A stretch of 64,000 nucleotides of DNA from the NCBI GenBank assembly GCA_002480565.1, contig DLCK01000013.1, positions 62,001 to 126,000 on the forward strand, given 5' to 3'. This document shows positions 60,379-64,000 of this stretch, in pieces; positions within the stretch are counted from its first letter, which is position 1, and each line of letters opens with the position of its first letter. The position numbers and the translations under genes are program-made. Origin of the DNA: Phycisphaerales bacterium UBA7800. Its GTDB lineage: Bacteria; Planctomycetota; Phycisphaerae; Phycisphaerales; Phycisphaeraceae. Under the pieces are notes generated by a model. That model saw only the letters and a list, made by a program, of their open reading frames with translations. It did no database searches and was not told the origin of the DNA.

Positions 60379-62229
60379 ATGATGATTCGACCACTGCACC
60401 TTATGTGCCTTATTCTTGGACTCGTCACATTCGGATGTACCACCAGCCCCTGGGTGAATCAACATCTGGGTGATAAGACAACAAGCCATCACCCAGTCAC
60501 CAAAGACACCATCGACCATGCTAAAAAACTCTCCCCCGAACAAGCCGTGGTAATCGATCCTAATATTATTTTCAGCATCAGTAACTGTGCAATGGGCTCT
60601 CATACAGATTACGCATGGACGCAGACGATCGACGGCCATCCACGTTTCACAGTCGCGTGGCCGAACCATCGTCACGTTTGGCCAAGTTTTAATTTCATGC
60701 AGGTCGATCCGAAGGTCTATCCGATTCTCGTTATGACCTACAGGGCTAAAAACACCGTGCAAAACAGCTTCTGGGATTATCACATCGACCTGTTTTCCAA
60801 GACTGAAAAATATCGATCACCCTATCGTGGTATTCGCCCTGACGTCCCGACTGTTGGCATGCCTCTCGTGGCTGACGGGCAATTGCGTGAGTACCGCGTG
60901 GATACACGAACCTGTCAGTTCAAACCCGGTGATGGGATCACACCTACCAATCCGTATTACTCCATCTGGTTCGGCACACGATCCGGTCAACAAGTACCGG
61001 CGACTTTTGATTTTGTCGGACTGCGTTTTGAATCAACCGATCAAACCCGACCCCAAACCGCTTATGCAGACGATGTGCCAATCAGTGTGCGAGTTGTGGA
61101 TCAAACCGGACTTCCCATCAACAATGCAAAAGTCGTCGTCGATGCTCAACGCCTGAATTTTGCGCGTTCAGACATGACCAACAAAGAAGGGCTTGCCACC
61201 ATAACACCCTTGAAAAACGAAGTCGACCAACACATGATCCGTGTGGAAAAAGATGGCTTTGTCACCACCGAATTTTTTAACGTTACGCCCCTCGTCAATA
61301 AACCTGTCACACTTCATATGAGTAAAGCTGTCGTCTTTCGTGGGACAGTGGTTGATGACCGAGGCAAAGGCATTCCCGACGTAGCTGTACGCATGTATCC
61401 AGCCAATCGCTTTGAATCAAGTAGTGGTGGGAAAGTGAATACGCGCGTCGCTGTCAAAACGGACAGTGATGGTCGTTGGCAGAGTCCTCCCATGCCCGTG
61501 GAAGTCACGGATATGTGCCTGCGATTGACACATCCAGATTATGTCAGTGACAACCATGCCATGATCAAAGCCGGACACTCGGCCAAGGAAATGACCTTGA
61601 ACTATCCCATCGCAGTAATGCACGACGGGATCACGTTCCAAAGCAAAGTCATTCCAGCCCAAGACCTCACACTGGAAAAACTTAAAGTCGTACTGACCAT
61701 GGATACATTGCACAATGAACAACTCAAAGCTCTGACGCAAAGCAAGGATCAATTCAAATTTTTCACCATTGCCAGACAGTCTGGCCAAATATTCATTACA
61801 GCACAAAACCACGAACCACTGCTCATCGATTTCAATGCTTCGACTAAAGCCCTTCCGGAATCAGTTCAACTCAAACCGGGGCGACACCTTGTCGGCCAAA
61901 TCATCTACCCTTCGGGGATGTCCACCCGGCTTGAGCGACTGGAAATACGCCTTGGTAACAAACAACAATTCAGTGTTCGATCAACAAAAATTGACAATGA
62001 TGGCAACTGGGAATTCAAAAACGCCCCCACCAATGTGCCGTTGATTCTGTATGCCAATGTCCGTAACCAACGTGTGAAAATTGCGGAGATAGGCCCCAAT
62101 GAAAACAAGGTTCAAATCACCATGCCAACATCAGACAGTCAGCCGCAAAGCAAATCCAATGGTTCGTCATTGCAACCAAACCTTGCCAAATTGCTTGGCA
62201 TCTTTCGTCTGGGCAACACCGCGAAATAA
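60379..62229 (+). CDS. Lipoprotein with carboxypeptidase-regulatory-like domains
   Basis: A 616-aa protein from an ATG at 60379 (AAAGG nine bp before). The lipobox is GLVTFGC, so it is a lipoprotein. The body begins with a beta domain (residues about 50-240) and continues with carboxypeptidase-regulatory-like Ig modules: VDQTGLPINNAKVVVDAQRLN, VVDDRGKGIPDVAVRMYPAN...DSDGRWQSPP, and a similar C-terminal module. It starts 34 bp after the sigma-fusion stop and may be its target or partner. Its last 63 bp overlap the convergent glycoside hydrolase gene. Confidence 0.75.
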   Translation: MMIRPLHLMCLILGLVTFGCTTSPWVNQHLGDKTTSHHPVTKDTIDHAKKLSPEQAVVIDPNIIFSISNCAMGSHTDYAWTQTIDGHPRFTVAWPNHRHVWPSFNFMQVDPKVYPILVMTYRAKNTVQNSFWDYHIDLFSKTEKYRSPYRGIRPDVPTVGMPLVADGQLREYRVDTRTCQFKPGDGITPTNPYYSIWFGTRSGQQVPATFDFVGLRFESTDQTRPQTAYADDVPISVRVVDQTGLPINNAKVVVDAQRLNFARSDMTNKEGLATITPLKNEVDQHMIRVEKDGFVTTEFFNVTPLVNKPVTLHMSKAVVFRGTVVDDRGKGIPDVAVRMYPANRFESSSGGKVNTRVAVKTDSDGRWQSPPMPVEVTDMCLRLTHPDYVSDNHAMIKAGHSAKEMTLNYPIAVMHDGITFQSKVIPAQDLTLEKLKVVLTMDTLHNEQLKALTQSKDQFKFFTIARQSGQIFITAQNHEPLLIDFNASTKALPESVQLKPGRHLVGQIIYPSGMSTRLERLEIRLGNKQQFSVRSTKIDNDGNWEFKNAPTNVPLILYANVRNQRVKIAEIGPNENKVQITMPTSDSQPQSKSNGSSLQPNLAKLLGIFRLGNTAK

Positions 62230-64000
62230 TCGCAAACCGTGTCGCCCTGCTTTACGTAATGGGTCCACATCATTAACTACCAAGGCAAAGCCAATCACAT
62301 CACCCGCTTGTAACGCGGTGTCGACACCCATTTCAGACCATGGGATCAACACATCGTAGACAGTGCTGTGCTGCTCGCGTGTCACTTGCGTTTGGATCAA
62401 GGGACGCAACGTATTAGCAGAAATCGACTGGTCATAACTGCGATTGCAAAAGGCGTTGGCCGTGCTGCCATCACCTGCGATAGTCCATTCATAAACTCGA
62501 TGCCCTGCTAAACCGCTGCCAACCACACCGGCCTGCCAGGGCTTGAGTGTGTCCACATCAATGGCCAGTTGGATCGAATCCGCTGCCCATGTTTTTTGTG
62601 GTTCGGTTTTGACATACGGTTGATGATGTTCATCATCCGTCACCTGCACCTGTACACGCAAGCCTTGCTCGCTGTAAGTCATCCGCGTCTTCGCTTGACA
62701 GTCATTATCTGGCGCATTGTCACCTGCTTTACCAAAAGGTGCCCACGCGGTGAAGTCCGCCCACGTTCCTTGCGTACTGCCATCGTTACGTGTGGCTTGC
62801 ATTGGTGTCCATGTGATTGAATGCTCTGTCACCTTCCCGTTTGGCAGTTGCATATGGATCACCGACTGCTGCTGTTCTGCGAGTCGACTGTTGGGCATTG
62901 CAAATATGACTTGCCGGATACCGTTTGCGGGGATGTCGAGTTGGGTCTTCTTTTGAGGAGTCTGATCCAACCACAATGTCACCTGTTGTGTTTGGTCTGA
63001 TTGATTGGATCGCAAAGTTGCCATTAACTTGGGTGTCTCAGAATCGACGGGCCATGTTATTTGCAATGATGACAAATGCAAAGGCAAGACCAACTCCACC
63101 GGTTGCACCTGCCAGTGTCCGTCGATCTTGACAAAGCCTGCATATTTCCCGGGTTTTAATGTCCCTGTTTGCGTTCCCATCGAAGCCATCGGATAAAACA
63201 ACTCCTGATTCACATCACGCATATCCATCGTTGTAACGACTTGTCGCGTGGGCAGACTCGTCAAACCTTCCTGATCGGCTTGCAGATAAATGGGATCTTC
63301 ACTGACCGTAAAAACAGTTGATACATCAAGGGGCTTACCGAACATGTCTGCAGCATCAGTGATCTGAAATGGCAGTTGGATTTTCGACACCCCTGCGGTG
63401 TCCCACAACGCCATTTGCAACTTGCCATCACGATGCCCCATGACCATGTGCACGGTGGGTGTAAGTTGGTAGTGACCGATAGGAGTTGATGCAGCAAACC
63501 AGCGGGACACGCCTGAAAAAGCAACGTATCCGGGTTGGGGGCGACCTTGTTCATCAATCAGTGAAAACGCTGCTTCGCCGGTATTTTTCGTTTTGTATTG
63601 GAGGACAAAATATGCCATCCCATCAATGCCCTGACTCCAACCTAGAGCCAATGACCGCGCGGCGTATCGCGCTTGTGTCCAGCGGTCGACATGCGGCTGC
63701 CATGTCCCTTCTGATGCAGTCCAACCAAACTCAGTGAGATAAACTTTCTTCTCCTGTTGGCCGTACTGTTTTAGCAGATCGTTGAGTTGAACAATTCGTT
63801 CAAAAAATGCGTCTTCGGGGGGCGTGCCATCGACATAGGCATGCATCACAATACAGTCGAGTTGATCAAACAAGCCTGCCTTGGCCAGGTTATTCAGATC
63901 ACCAATTCGAATGGAATACAGACACGGGCCGCCAAGTTGAAAATTGGGATCAACGGATTTAAGCCCCTTGCGGACAGCGCGGGCGTACTCGACAAGTTGA
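62167..64000 (-). CDS. Secreted glycoside hydrolase with CBM9-like tail, N-terminus outside window
   Basis: The minus-strand frame is open to the right edge, so the start is missing. The visible 611 residues begin in a clan GH-A-like barrel: LDCIVMHAYVDG, then KVYLTEFGWTA carrying a probable nucleophile Glu, then QGIDGMAYFVLQYK. A beta region of about 250 residues follows, and the C-terminal about 190 residues are CBM9/DOMON-like (DDEHHQPYVKTEPQKTWAADSIQLAIDVD...YDVLIPWSEMGVDTALQAGDVIGFALVVNDVD), like the end of the 1637-aa hydrolase. It ends 63 bp inside the convergent lipoprotein gene. Confidence 0.8.
   Translation of the reverse strand, partial: QLVEYARAVRKGLKSVDPNFQLGGPCLYSIRIGDLNNLAKAGLFDQLDCIVMHAYVDGTPPEDAFFERIVQLNDLLKQYGQQEKKVYLTEFGWTASEGTWQPHVDRWTQARYAARSLALGWSQGIDGMAYFVLQYKTKNTGEAAFSLIDEQGRPQPGYVAFSGVSRWFAASTPIGHYQLTPTVHMVMGHRDGKLQMALWDTAGVSKIQLPFQITDAADMFGKPLDVSTVFTVSEDPIYLQADQEGLTSLPTRQVVTTMDMRDVNQELFYPMASMGTQTGTLKPGKYAGFVKIDGHWQVQPVELVLPLHLSSLQITWPVDSETPKLMATLRSNQSDQTQQVTLWLDQTPQKKTQLDIPANGIRQVIFAMPNSRLAEQQQSVIHMQLPNGKVTEHSITWTPMQATRNDGSTQGTWADFTAWAPFGKAGDNAPDNDCQAKTRMTYSEQGLRVQVQVTDDEHHQPYVKTEPQKTWAADSIQLAIDVDTLKPWQAGVVGSGLAGHRVYEWTIAGDGSTANAFCNRSYDQSISANTLRPLIQTQVTREQHSTVYDVLIPWSEMGVDTALQAGDVIGFALVVNDVDPLRKAGRHGLRLFRGVAQTKDAKQFGKVWLQ

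Noticed and set aside
1..64000. CRISPR arrays and rRNA genes
   Set aside because: No regularly spaced direct repeats with unique spacers and no rRNA-like stretches were seen in the window.

Overview
The window joins a large prophage (1 to about 27.85 kb) to a small accessory island (27.9-33.5 kb) that ends at a tRNA-Asn gene, followed by a chromosomal polysaccharide-degradation region (33.7-64 kb). The host looks like a member of the Planctomycetota, possibly Phycisphaerae. This rests on sulfatases, H-X9-DG pseudopilins, heparinase-type lyases, GntR-LacI hybrid regulators and ECF sigma factors sitting together, and on the planctomycete-style recombinase / DUF2924 cassette. The taxonomic call is an inference from gene content.

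Prophage. Almost everything reads on the minus strand, so transcription runs from the right (integration) to the left (capsid). From right to left: a 71-aa protein, DUF2924, large serine recombinase and an HTH protein; two unknown proteins; a phage sigma-like factor; a RecE-like PD-(D/E)XK nuclease; a tRNA-like element; a wHTH protein; a Sak4/AAA ATPase; DUF669; RusA; two ParB-fold proteins; an SF2 helicase; a ParB-Dam methyltransferase; a small nuclease; a primase-polymerase/helicase; an iteron-like region; a Cys-rich protein; HNH; a ParB-DNA methyltransferase; then small-terminase-like protein, large terminase, a gpW-position protein, portal, protease-capsid fusion, DUF2190 and a cut-off head protein. 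Many genes overlap by 1-11 bp. One five-gene plus-strand island (7.0-8.7 kb) interrupts the layout and carries its own terminators. A 32-bp element, GCGCAAC-N9-CCAACTGCAGATRTAG, lies just upstream of three prophage genes and is the best candidate for a private promoter or operator.

Accessory island. Two plus-strand genes share a 41-bp leader repeat and integron-like GTTAGGC / GCCTAAC ends. They are followed by a hipBA toxin-antitoxin pair with three operator palindromes spaced exactly 49 bp apart, a 53-codon remnant of a second serine recombinase, and an ABC-type ATPase plus DUF4276 (Toprim-like) pair that resembles phage-defence modules.

Chromosomal part. A four-gene operon (Spy-like, ECF sigma, single-pass membrane protein, Spy-like) precedes an AraC regulator divergent from a sulfatase. 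A 1637-aa secreted glycoside hydrolase with three tandem WGGxKD modules pairs with a pseudopilin. An eight-gene minus-strand cluster (55.5 to 45.5 kb) encodes a secreted LamG-like protein, pseudopilin, polysaccharide lyase, heparinase II/III protein, 2-hydroxyacid dehydrogenase, esterase, sulfatase and Gfo/Idh oxidoreductase. It is bracketed by two GntR-LacI regulators and reads as a dedicated locus for a sulfated, uronic-acid-containing glycan. The last part holds membrane proteins of unknown role, an unusual ECF sigma factor fused to a ThuA/amidotransferase-like domain, a lipoprotein, and a second glycoside hydrolase running off the right edge.
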